Assembly: GCA_005884985.1 (NCBI GenBank) | Contig: VAYK01000024.1 | Span: 21,260 to 26,378 of the forward strand | Length of the DNA stretch: 5,119 bases | Direction of reading: 5' to 3' | Source of the DNA: Actinomycetota bacterium | Lineage (GTDB): Bacteria; Actinomycetota; Thermoleophilia; Solirubrobacterales; 70-9 | In this document: positions 1 to 5,119 of the stretch, piece by piece | Numbering within the stretch: position 1 is the stretch's first letter | Layout: each line of letters opens with the position of its first letter | Position numbers and translations under genes: made by a program | The notes under the pieces: generated by a model | Database searches by the model: none | Seen by the model: the letters and a program-made list of their open reading frames with translations, nothing else | What the model was told of the DNA's origin: nothing

Positions 1-711
1 CGAGTGGGCACCTCGCTGCTCGACTTCGTGGCCAGCGATGAGCCCGATCCACCGGGAGGACCGCGACCGGATGCGGTCCTGATCGTCGCAGGGATCGGCG
101 GCGTGCTCCTCCTGGCCGGCACAGTCGCCGTCGCCGTCCAGCGGGGGCTACCGGATGAGCGCCGAGGTATGGCGGCCGCGGGAGCGATCGGCGCGGCGGC
201 CATACTCCTACCGCTCCTTTTGGCCCTCCTGGGTACGGACCTCTACAAACCCCACAACCTGATCGGGGCGTTGCCGCCCCTGCTCTTGGTGGCGGCAATC
301 GGGTTCGGGGTCGAGAGGGGTGGGCGGCTCGGCCTCGCCGGCGCGATCGCGACTTGCGCGCTCTTCGCCGGCATCGTGGCGATCGTCAACGCTAACCCGC
401 GAATGCAGCGCCCCGATTGGCGCGGCGCGGCCAGCGCGATCGGCCCCGGCCGAACCTCACGGATCATCGTTGGCCCGTACGTCGCGGGAAAGCCGTTGAC
501 TTACTACCTCGGCGGGCCGCAGTTCACCGCCGGCGATCGGGGATGCGTGAGAGCCCATCAGCTCTACGTGCTCTCACCAAACAGGCACATCAACGCACCG
601 GGTCACGGGTTCCGCCTGGAGTGGACGAGGCGATTGCCGCCGACGCTCACGCTCCGCCGCTACGTTGCGCAGGAACGGAGCGACGATCTCTGTGATCCAG
701 CGCCCGGCTAA
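1..711 (+). CDS. Polytopic glycosyltransferase, GT39/GT-C-like, C-terminal part (partial at window start)
   Basis: Probably a membrane glycosyltransferase that uses a polyprenyl-phosphate sugar donor at the outer face of the membrane; substrate unknown. The reading frame is open from base 1, so the protein almost certainly begins upstream; the GTG at 4 is only the first possible start in the window. About 235 residues are visible. Four hydrophobic segments lie near residues 25-45, 58-76, 85-103 and 109-130. A soluble tail follows, opening with the motif QRPDWRGAA (about 135-143), which I know from the C-terminal periplasmic part of actinobacterial family-39-type proteins. The sequence DLYKPHNLIGALPPLLL before the third helix matches the R/K-Y/H-L-x-x-x-x-P-x-L pattern typical before a late helix of these enzymes. 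The catalytic N-terminal Asp motif would lie outside the window, so the family call is inferred. The frame is intact here, unlike most genes downstream. The stop is TAA at 709-711. Confidence 0.7.
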   Translation, partial: RVGTSLLDFVASDEPDPPGGPRPDAVLIVAGIGGVLLLAGTVAVAVQRGLPDERRGMAAAGAIGAAAILLPLLLALLGTDLYKPHNLIGALPPLLLVAAIGFGVERGGRLGLAGAIATCALFAGIVAIVNANPRMQRPDWRGAASAIGPGRTSRIIVGPYVAGKPLTYYLGGPQFTAGDRGCVRAHQLYVLSPNRHINAPGHGFRLEWTRRLPPTLTLRRYVAQERSDDLCDPAPG

Positions 712-924
712 GTGACCGCGGGCTAGGACCATCGCACAACCATAAACGCGACCGGTGTCGCCCGCCACCGCGACGAAGGTGGCCGCCGAGATCAGGCTCA
801 CCCCGGGGACGCTCATCATCCTCGCCGCGGTCGAGTCCCGTCTGCGAGGAAATCACGAGCGCTTCGTGCTGGCGAGCGCCAAGCACGGCTGACCTTCGAG
901 CGACGGCAGGCGGCGCGCCGTTCC
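712..924. other. Convergent intergenic gap without an intact gene
   Basis: This gap of about 210 bases separates the 3' ends of the rightward glycosyltransferase and the leftward kelch gene. Apart from the possible IS110 relic I see no gene. The plus strand can be read as a 44-residue GTG-start frame (754 to about 891), but it has no ribosome binding site and no recognisable family. I found no GC-rich hairpin followed by a T-run that would serve as a bidirectional terminator. Confidence 0.5.
745..819 (-). mobile_element. Relic of an IS110-family transposase (C-terminal domain motif)
   Basis: The minus-strand frame here encodes MMSVPGVSLISAATFVAV followed by AGDTGR. This resembles the start of the IS110/IS116/IS902 C-terminal domain, where a PGV...AAT..A..GD..RF pattern is conserved and is proposed to bind DNA through a helix-hairpin-helix-like fold. 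The similarity ends after about 25 residues and the rest of a transposase of about 300-400 residues is absent. The frame continues past it with sequence unlike IS110. No terminal repeats or target duplications are visible. It sits between the convergent glycosyltransferase and kelch genes, a common place for insertion debris. The match is from motif memory and is short; chance similarity in GC-rich antisense sequence is possible. Confidence 0.35.
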
Positions 925-1918
925 TCATGGAGCGGCCGTCGCCGCTGGGGTGTGACTCTCGAGCTGCACCGTGATCACCGACGACAACGGTCTGCCGGCC
1001 GGCCCCAAGCCCCCGATCAGGTACGCCCTTGCCCCGGATGTCGCTGCCGCCGCGTTGGTGACCGCCAGCGGGAGGCGCCCCGCCCGGCTCACTGTGCGGC
1101 CGGCGGGGTCGAAGGCAAGGATCCGGCTCGTCGCCGTCCCACCCGTTCGGCCACCCAGCACGTATATCCGGCCTCCCAGCGCGACCGCCGAGGCGTGGGA
1201 GGTGGGCTTCGGGAGCCTGCCGACCACGCGGGCCCCTTGGCCTCTGGTGTCGATCGCCTGAACGGTGTCGGAGTCCCGGCCATCCGCGAGCTCGCCGCCG
1301 AACGCGTAGACCGTCCCTCCGAGCGCTGCGACCGCGGCGTAGCGAACCGGGGTCGGTAGCTGGGCGACCGTGGCGAACCGCCGACCGTCGCTCGTCTCCA
1401 GCACCGATCCGACCGGGCTCTGGCCATCGTACCCGCCGAGTATGTACGTCCTTGCGCCCACGCTCACCGCCGAGAGGTCCGACCGGGGCTCCGGCAGGTG
1501 ACCGACGACGCGGCCGGTCCCTCCCGGGGGGAGCGACTCGACGGCGTCGGTCGTCGTCGTCGAGCCGCCGCCGAAGACGAGGACGCGCCTTGCGATGGGT
1601 GCCGCGGCGGCATCGTGAAGCGGCTCAGCGAGCGCGCCGACGGGAGACAACGAGAGGGTCCGCGGGTCGAGGCGAAAGATCCCGCTGGCCGAAGCAGCGC
1701 TCGCATCGAGGCCACCGATAACGAGGCGCAGCCAGGTGGGCCACTGGCGTCCGGACCTCTGCAACTGGGCCCGCTGGGGGCTTGGCGGGCGGTCCACCCG
1801 AGCCATCTCCCGAGTTCGAGATCACCACGACCACGAGCACGAGCGCGGCCAGGACGGCTATCAGCCGCAAGAGCCCCCGACGGCGGGCGGGGCTGAGTCG
1901 CTGACCGGGCCCTCGCAC
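925..1918 (-). CDS. Membrane-anchored six-bladed kelch-repeat protein, frameshifted in blade 1
   Basis: The proposed GTG start at 1918 overlaps the TAG stop of the upstream propeller gene by one base (TAGTG), suggesting coupled translation. Residues 1-16 are basic, about 17-33 form one hydrophobic helix (LLRLIAVLAALVLVVVVI), then comes a Gly/Pro-rich linker and a propeller, so the repeats should lie outside the membrane. Six kelch GG doublets are visible: VIGGLD, VFGGGS, ILGGYDG, AFGGEL, VLGGRTG, LIGGLG, as expected for a complete six-bladed fold. The start and anchor are in one frame and the rest is in another (continuous from 1806 to the TGA at 925-927). The switch falls near 1715-1725, between PVAHLAA and VIGGLD. 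Blade 1 is also about six residues short there, so a small deletion of 3n+2 bases fits better than one extra C. The ATG at 1806 is probably not the true start, because it lacks the membrane anchor. Ligand and role are unknown. A galactose-oxidase-type catalytic site is not apparent. Confidence 0.72.
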
Positions 1919-3019
1919 TATCCCGTGTACGGGTGCGTCGGCATCGTGCCTCCTGAGCCGAGCAGGTCGAAGCCGTCCGGGATCGCCAGGAAGCCGTGGC
2001 GGGTCCCGCGATGGTCGGTGTGCCCGTACTGCCAGACGATCCGCTTCGTCTTCGGGTCGATCAGAACGACCCGGTGTCGATAGTCGTCGTTCACGCCGAT
2101 CAGCCCGTTTGGGAGCCGCTCCGCGAGGCTGGGGTGGTCGAGCATCCCCTCCCCCGAGGGCGGGTGATAGGACCAAAGGATCCTGCCGGCGCGGTTGAAT
2201 TCGTAAATGCCGCCGGGCTTGTGATAGTCGGCTACCAGGTAGCGGTCGGGCCCGAGCTGCTGGGGATCGGACGGATAGGCGATCGGGAGCTTCCGGCTCC
2301 AAACCAGCGCGCCCTGTCGCGTCAGCTCGTCCACGTAGGAGCCGCCGACCTCGGAAACCAGCACGTCACCGTTGGCGAGGGGCGTGTCGCCCTTCGGGTA
2401 GTTGGAAGAGGATGCGGCAGTTCTGCGCGTCGGCGACGGTGATGGTCCCGTCCTTGAGCCGGTAGGAGTCGTCAGGCTGATTGAGGTAGCCGGTCGAGGC
2501 GCCCGGCGTCTTGGGATGGCCGTATTGGAAGATCACCTTCCCCGATGGAAAAGCGATCTCGACGATCGTGTCGTTGCCCTCCTGGTTGGAGATGATCCCG
2601 TTCCCGTTGTGGGTGAAGAAGGCGTCGTCCGGAAAGTAGAAGCCCCCCTTCGGCGCGGGACGACCGCGAGTTGGGTACTTCCAGAGGATCCTCTTATGCG
2701 CGTCAACGAGCAGCAGGCGGTCGTTGCCGCGGTCGGCGATCAAGAGCCGGCCCGAGAAGGCGCCGCTGCTCGCTGGGGGTCGCGGCGAGCTGTCGTCGCC
2801 AAGGGGATCGGTCAGCAACGCGAGCGCGGTGGCGGCGCCCGCAACCAGGACGCCGGCGACGAGCAATCGTCGGCGGCCGCGGCGGCGATGCCACTCGGCC
2901 CTTCGTCGGAGCACGTGTCGCGAAGTCTCACCCAGGTGACGGATTCTTCCCAGCCAACCTGAACGCGACCTGAGCGCCGACCAGCCCGGCGGTGATCCTG
3001 CGAAGCCCCGGTCTTTCAT
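1918..3019 (-). CDS. Membrane-anchored six-bladed NHL-like beta-propeller protein, interrupted in blade 3
   Basis: I chose the ATG at 3019 (MKDRGF...). An in-frame ATG at 3058 would add 13 residues, and neither has a convincing ribosome binding site. Residues 1-51 are very basic, about 52-69 form a single TM helix (LLVAGVLVAGAATALALL), and an extracytoplasmic propeller follows. Six repeats of the type 'hhhAD...N-x-hhhhD...G-x-hhW-x-Y' are visible, for example LLIADRGNDRLLLVD, IISNQEGNDTIVEI, ITVADAQNCRILF, VLVSEVGGSYVDEL, YLVADYHKPGGIYEF and LIGVNDDYRHRVVLID. The first frame ends at a stop at 2366; the second half continues in another frame from about 2400 down to 1918. At the junction, CRILF is followed almost directly by YPKGDTPLANGDVL, so the fourth strand of blade 3 (about 25 residues) is missing. 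Such propellers usually bind ligands or proteins; an enzymatic role (PQQ- or arylsulfotransferase-like) cannot be shown. It is the first gene of a unit with the kelch gene. Confidence 0.72.
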
Positions 3020-3536
3020 CGTGGTTTCACGTCCGCCGTCTAGAAGGCCCCTCGCCATCCTGACGAACCGACAGGGGGTTGAGGAGCATGCGCCGGCCTC
3101 ACACGCACCTGGTCATCGGCGAGCCGCGATCGCACCAGGGAATCGTGATGTCGATCTGGCGGTTGGGCTCCGCGAGGAGCTGGCGACCTGGCGGGCGAGG
3201 AGCCCGCGTACCGGCCGCGGCGATCCGGTGTTCGTGAGCCGAGCCCTGGACGGTCGGCACGCACGGCAGACACCGCGCAACGTGCAGGCGCGGCTCAGGA
3301 CAGCGGTGAAGGTCGCTAACGGGGCCCGAGGCCGGCATCGAGCCGATCAGCGCGGTGACCCCGCACTCGCTGCGGCGCACCTACGCGAGCCTGCGGGCGG
3401 CGCTGCGGGACGACCCCGTCTACATCGCAGAGCAGCTCGGCCACCGCGACGCGCGGTTCACCTTCCGCGTCTATCAGGGGCAAAGCGGCGCGAGCGGCTC
3501 GCCGGTGAGCACCTGGCGGCGTTCGACCGGGCGCTC

Positions 3537-3558
3537 GAATGGGCAGGGAATGGGCAGG
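3537..3558 (+). repeat. Perfect tandem duplication of an 11-base unit
   Basis: GAATGGGCAGG occurs twice back to back (3537-3547 and 3548-3558) in the region encoding the integrase tail (EWAGNGQG). An 11-base gain would shift frame unless compensated, so it may be a slippage event in decaying sequence. Confidence 0.8.
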
Positions 3559-3606
3559 GAGCGGCTCGAGAGGCCGTTTCTGGCCAGTCGGCCAACGCAG
3601 CGCGGA

Positions 3607-3636
3607 TTGCCGGAACCCCAGTAGCGAAGCTAGAAT
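3607..3636 (+). promoter_or_regulatory. Predicted sigma70-type promoter of tRNA-Gly
   Basis: TTGCCG (3607-3612, four of six matches to TTGACA) is followed after 18 bases by TAGAAT (3631-3636, five of six to TATAAT). This places the transcription start near 3643, a few bases before the tRNA 5' end. It lies inside the integrase 3' region. A TGCCGGA/TCCGGCA inverted repeat (3608-3614 and 3636-3642) overlaps both boxes. Confidence 0.55.
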
Positions 3637-3646
3637 CCGGCATCGC

Positions 3647-3720
3647 GCGGCTGTAGCTCAGTTGGCTAGAGCGTCTGCTTGCCATGCAGAAGGTCGTGGG
3701 TTCGAATCCCATCAGCCGCT
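3647..3720 (+). tRNA. tRNA-Gly (anticodon GCC)
   Basis: A complete cloverleaf can be folded by eye. The acceptor stem is GCGGCTG (3647-3653) with CAGCCGC (3713-3719). The D stem is GCTC/GAGC and the anticodon stem TCTGC/GCAGA encloses the loop TTGCCAT, so the anticodon is GCC and reads GGC and GGU. The T arm is GTGGG-TTCGAAT-CCCAT. The discriminator is T (3720), as usual for bacterial tRNA-Gly, and CCA is not encoded. The 74-base molecule has no mismatch apart from one G-T wobble, so it looks functional. The integrase relic ends inside its 5' part, so this tRNA is a plausible present or former attachment locus, although integrases usually leave the tRNA 3' half as the att core. Confidence 0.95.
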
Positions 3721-3787
3721 CTTCTCCAGACCTCCGTCAGATCGCGACAGGCGCCACTTGGCCCCGGTGCCACCGTCGAACCGACAG

Positions 3788-3816
3788 AGGGTGGTAGCTC
3801 AGCTGGTAGCAGCGCG
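3788..3816 (+). pseudogene. tRNA-like 5' fragment (acceptor strand plus D arm)
   Basis: TAGCTCAGCTGGTAG (3795-3809) is the conserved U8-A9-D-arm sequence of bacterial tRNAs and is preceded by seven bases that could be an acceptor strand (AGGGTGG). The D stem closes only if one C at 3810 is treated as extra (GTAG-C-AGC instead of GTAGAGC). Downstream bases contain no clean anticodon stem-loop and no TTCGAAT-type T loop, so this is not a functional tRNA. It overlaps the stop codon of the minus-strand DUF2442 gene. It could be a duplicated attachment fragment or tRNA debris; a chance D-arm match is less likely but possible. Confidence 0.4.
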
Positions 3817-4095
3817 TCCGGTCGCAACGCCGGTGTCGGGCCAAACGCCTGTGCGAACGCGTTCATAGAGCGTGTCGGGCGCCAGATCCGCGCCGCCCGG
3901 CCACACTACCGTGCCGGTCTCGGGATCGACTTTGACCTGCGCGAAGCCCTCGGGGGTGCGCGCCCCGTCAAACGCGGGCCCATGCATGCGGTCGAGGATG
4001 TCCACCTCGCCGCGCACCCCGTTGGCGAAAGTCAGGTCCAGGACGCCGTGGCGAACGACGTTGACTGCGGTTATGTCTGGTGTGAGTCCGATCAT
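3799..4095 (-). CDS. DUF2442 domain protein
   Basis: This intact 98-residue frame carries the DUF2442 (PF10387) pattern: an N-terminal strand pair (VLDLTFANGVRGEVDI, about residues 18-33), then FAQVKVDPETGTVVWPGGADLAPDTLY (about 51-77), whose core P-E-T-G-T-hhW-P-x-G-A-D-h-A-P-x-x-LY is diagnostic. The usual length is 80-100 residues. No molecular function is established. Small DUF2442 proteins commonly sit next to a DUF4160 gene, as here, and such pairs have been suggested to resemble toxin-antitoxin modules, without proof for this one. The ATG at 4095 overlaps the TGA of the DUF4160 gene as ATGA, implying translational coupling and settling the start. The last ten residues (GVATGRAATS) read across a tRNA-like fragment and may not be the original C terminus. 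Confidence 0.85.
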   Translation of the reverse strand: MIGLTPDITAVNVVRHGVLDLTFANGVRGEVDILDRMHGPAFDGARTPEGFAQVKVDPETGTVVWPGGADLAPDTLYERVRTGVWPDTGVATGRAATS

Positions 4096-4351
4096 CGGAG
4101 TGGCTCGATCTCTTGAAGTGTCTCACCCGCGCGTGCGCGGCGCCAGTTCTCGCTCAGCTCCTCCTGATGGAGCTCCGCCCACGCGAGCACGAAACGCAGC
4201 TGCTGGCGCGGAAGGTTGCTATCGATCACCTCGAGGTTGTCGATCCGGACCTTCGCCTCCCCTCTGCGTGGCGGGCGTGGAAGTGCGGATACCCGTGGTC
4301 GTCGAAGAACATCGCGATCGTGATTCCGAAGAAGCGGCTGATAGTCGGCAC
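4092..4351 (-). CDS. DUF4160 domain protein, single-base frameshift
   Basis: Joined across one missing base this encodes 86 residues, the normal DUF4160 (PF13711) length: MPTISRFFGITIAMFF, then the hallmark DDHGYPHFHARHAEG, then EAKVRIDNLEVIDSNLP, WAELHQEELSENW and a C-terminal LQEIEPLR. The His/Asp-rich DDHGxPHFHA motif defines the family; its biochemical role is not known. The frame breaks at GGGG on the minus strand (plus positions 4259-4262): a fifth G restores HAEGEAKV, and without it the first frame stops after about 40 residues. The GTG at 4351 is the only start possible, because an in-frame TGA lies a few codons upstream. Its TGA (4094-4092) overlaps the DUF2442 ATG. Read literally the gene is broken; I think a sequence error is more likely. 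Confidence 0.8.
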
Positions 4352-4427
4352 GTCGCGATCATGGGGCTCTCACCGGATACGAACTTTCCTAGCTCCCTCG
4401 GCCTGCGAGTCTGCGCTACCGTCGGGC
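4352..4427. promoter_or_regulatory. Divergent intergenic region between the DUF4160 pair and the rightward genes
   Basis: These 76 bases separate two divergent starts (GTG 4351 on minus and GTG 4428 on plus), so both promoters, or leaderless starts, should lie here. No box pair is close enough to consensus to mark. The stretch around GATACGAACTTTCCTAG (about 4376-4392) is the most AT-rich part and is the likeliest promoter core. Confidence 0.35.
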
Positions 4428-4781
4428 GTGCTGGAATCAAGCGACGATCCGAAAGACGTGACCCAGGACATCGCCACCGGCTCGAAAGCCCGTCGTCAAG
4501 CGGATTTCGCCCTCGTCGGCAGCTACTACGAGGCTCAGCTTGCCGAACTGCTGGAGCGAGTGCGCGAGGGCTTTGCCCGCTACGACGCGAAAGAGTTGAA
4601 CGCCTTCGACCTCGACGATGTGATCCACCGCTACAAGCGCGCGACCCGGGAGCTGTGGAAGTTCTGCGGCGATGCAACTGGCTCGCGGGCGGGGGTTGAT
4701 CGCGCGCACGCTCGAGGAGATGGAGGCCCAGGCGAAGTGGTGGACTGGCGGGAGCGGGGCAACCCGCCACGCCATGGCTAG
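4428..4781 (+). CDS. Small conserved-looking protein of unknown function, two compensating frameshifts
   Basis: After correction this gives a soluble, acidic, mostly helical protein of about 117 residues. The visible order is an N-terminal polar stretch, ALVGSYYEAQLAELLERVRE (about residues 25-44), ELNAFDLDDVIHRYKRA (about 52-68), TRELWKFC, then GLIARTLEEMEAQ and a terminal GEVVDWRERGNPPRHG. I recall similar uncharacterised actinobacterial proteins with an 'IHRYxRAxRELWKFC' core but cannot name a domain. The frame changes at GGGGG (4691-4695; one G too many) and returns at GG (4731-4732; one G too few), so the middle 12 or so residues are read in another frame. Both lesions sit in G runs. GTG 4428 is the preferred start and GTG 4458 is an alternative. 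Its stop overlaps the next gene's ATG (4774) by eight bases, implying an operon. Confidence 0.6.
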   Translation: MLESSDDPKDVTQDIATGSKARRQADFALVGSYYEAQLAELLERVREGFARYDAKELNAFDLDDVIHRYKRATRELWKFCGDATGSRAGVDRAHARGDGGPGEVVDWRERGNPPRHG

Positions 4782-5119
4782 CGGCTCCCGCTGGATAAGG
4801 CTGAAGGTCAGCCTCGTCTCCGGACGCGGTGAGAGCACACCCTCGCCGAGGTTGCTGAGGCAATCGACCTCGGCTTCGCCCGCTGGGATCACTCCCATCT
4901 CCATCTCTTCCGGCTCCCCGACGGGCGCGAGCTGATGTCCGGCGAGGAGTCCGCCGTCGCGGACGAGAGCGACGGCGGATCCGACCTTTCGACGCTTGAG
5001 TCACTCGGCTTGACGCCGGGCAACGGTTCGAGAACGTGTTCGACATCGGCGATGACTGGACCCATGTCTGCGAGGTGCTCGCGGTCGATGCCGACCCCGA
5101 GGAGGAGTACGGAATCGTC
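4774..5119 (+). CDS. pRiA4b ORF-3-like (PF07929) protein, N-terminal part, two frameshifts, cut by window end
   Basis: The family is named after an ORF of Agrobacterium plasmid pRiA4b and occurs widely on plasmids, near IS elements and on chromosomes; its function is unknown. Corrected reading: MASGSRWIRLKVSLVSGRGE, then HTLAEVAEAIDLGFARWD and HSHLHLFRLPDGRE, an acidic variable loop (about residues 57-72), LSTLESLGLTPG, then RFENVFDIGDDWTHVCEVL and DADPEEEYGIV at the window end. The H-x-F-R/G-D-DW-x-H pattern is characteristic. One base is missing at 4836/4837 (AGC-CAC, giving SHTLAE) and one at 5021/5022 (GGC-CAA, giving PGQRFE); each is the loss of one C from CC. Read literally the first frame stops at 4935. 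The ATG at 4774 overlaps the upstream gene's end, supporting co-transcription. About half of a usual protein of 150-200 residues is present. Confidence 0.75.

Larger units (their letters stand above)
3141..3656 (+). pseudogene. Tyrosine recombinase (phage-type integrase), C-terminal catalytic fragment with two frameshifts
   Basis: Site-specific recombinases of this family cut and rejoin DNA through a tyrosine. Recognisable sequence starts near 3141 (RDVDLAVGLREELATWRA) and continues to about 3320. The frame then changes near 3321-3328 and gives EAGIEPISAVTPHSLRRTYAS, with the family's HxLR motif (His codon 3364, Arg codon 3373), GH (3439-3444) and the nucleophilic Tyr in FRVYQ (codon 3472). 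Directly after, the frame changes back (one base missing at the GGGG of 3477-3480), giving AKRRERLAGEHLAAFDRALEW, a C-terminal tail I associate with actinobacterial integrases. The first catalytic Arg and the whole N-terminal DNA-binding half are missing and I see no intact start, so it is a remnant even if both frameshifts are artefacts. Its stop TAG (3654-3656) lies inside the tRNA-Gly gene, consistent with tRNA-associated integration. Confidence 0.75.

Noticed and set aside
754..891. Plus-strand 44-residue frame that superficially resembles the end of a STAS domain
   Set aside because: There is no ribosome binding site and no core STAS phosphorylation motif (DSSG-like), and the minus-strand IS110-like reading explains the region better.
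2366..2415. Programmed ribosomal frameshifting in the NHL-like gene
   Set aside because: There is no classical slippery heptamer with a downstream structure, and the blade is about 25 residues short, which frameshifting would not explain.
1996..2962. Plus-strand frames of 148 and 186 codons across the propeller gene
   Set aside because: They mirror the NHL-like gene on the minus strand and show no recognisable domain; the minus strand has clear repeat structure.
3458..3712. Minus-strand frame beginning MGFEPTTFCMASRRSS
   Set aside because: This is the antisense translation of the tRNA-Gly gene, a well-known spurious ORF type; it has no protein family.
3788..3860. A second functional tRNA gene
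   Set aside because: The D arm is recognisable, but the anticodon stem does not pair and there is no T-arm TTCRANY loop or 3' acceptor strand.
3872..4699. Plus-strand 275-codon open frame
   Set aside because: It runs antisense to DUF2442 and DUF4160 and then out of frame with the unknown gene; its Arg/Ser/Pro-rich low-information sequence is typical of shadow frames in GC-rich DNA.
4219..5046. Minus-strand 275-codon open frame
   Set aside because: It is antisense to the unknown gene and the PF07929 gene, whose family motifs are on the plus strand; its end is merely a shifted reading of the DUF4160 region.

Overview
The window is very GC-rich and comes from a bacterium whose protein style (Arg/Ala/Gly/Asp-rich, frequent GTG starts, short TM-anchored beta-propellers beside a family-39-type glycosyltransferase) suggests a soil actinobacterial lineage such as Thermoleophilia/Solirubrobacterales. 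That placement is inference from protein style only. No plasmid origin, CRISPR array or rRNA is visible.

Layout. (1) 1-714: the C-terminal end of a polytopic GT-C/GT39-like glycosyltransferase on +, cut by the window edge. (2) 715-924: no intact gene, but a short minus-strand relic resembling the C-terminal domain of an IS110-family transposase. (3) 3019-925 on minus: a two-gene unit of membrane-anchored six-bladed beta-propellers, first NHL-like and then kelch. They are joined by a one-base stop/start overlap (TAGTG), and each is broken by an out-of-frame lesion inside one blade. (4) about 3140-3656 on +: the catalytic C-terminal part of a tyrosine recombinase, N-terminally truncated and frameshifted twice, running into (5) a complete tRNA-Gly(GCC) at 3647-3720 with a good sigma70-type promoter inside the integrase 3' end. 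(6) 3788-3816: a tRNA-like 5' fragment. (7) 4351-3799 on minus: a DUF4160-DUF2442 pair overlapping by ATGA. (8) From 4428 on +, divergent from that pair: a small conserved-looking protein of unknown function, overlapped by the start of a pRiA4b ORF-3-like (PF07929) protein that runs off the window.

The strongest unusual signal is how the reading frames are broken. Between 3.4 and 5.1 kb at least six lesions are best explained by a gain or loss of a single base, mostly in short runs of identical bases. Each lesion can be located because recognisable or matching protein sequence continues on both sides, and in two genes a second lesion restores the original frame. This pattern favours sequencing or assembly indels over genuine decay. 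The lesions in the two propeller genes look different: the damaged blades are short compared with their sister blades, so bases seem to be really missing there.

Biologically, the right half looks like an accessory island beside a tRNA gene (integrase relic, tRNA fragment, DUF4160/DUF2442 pair, PF07929 protein). The left half looks like a chromosomal cell-surface locus. No clearly new system can be demonstrated. The best candidates for follow-up are the coupled propeller pair and the divergent four-gene block at 3.8-5.1 kb.
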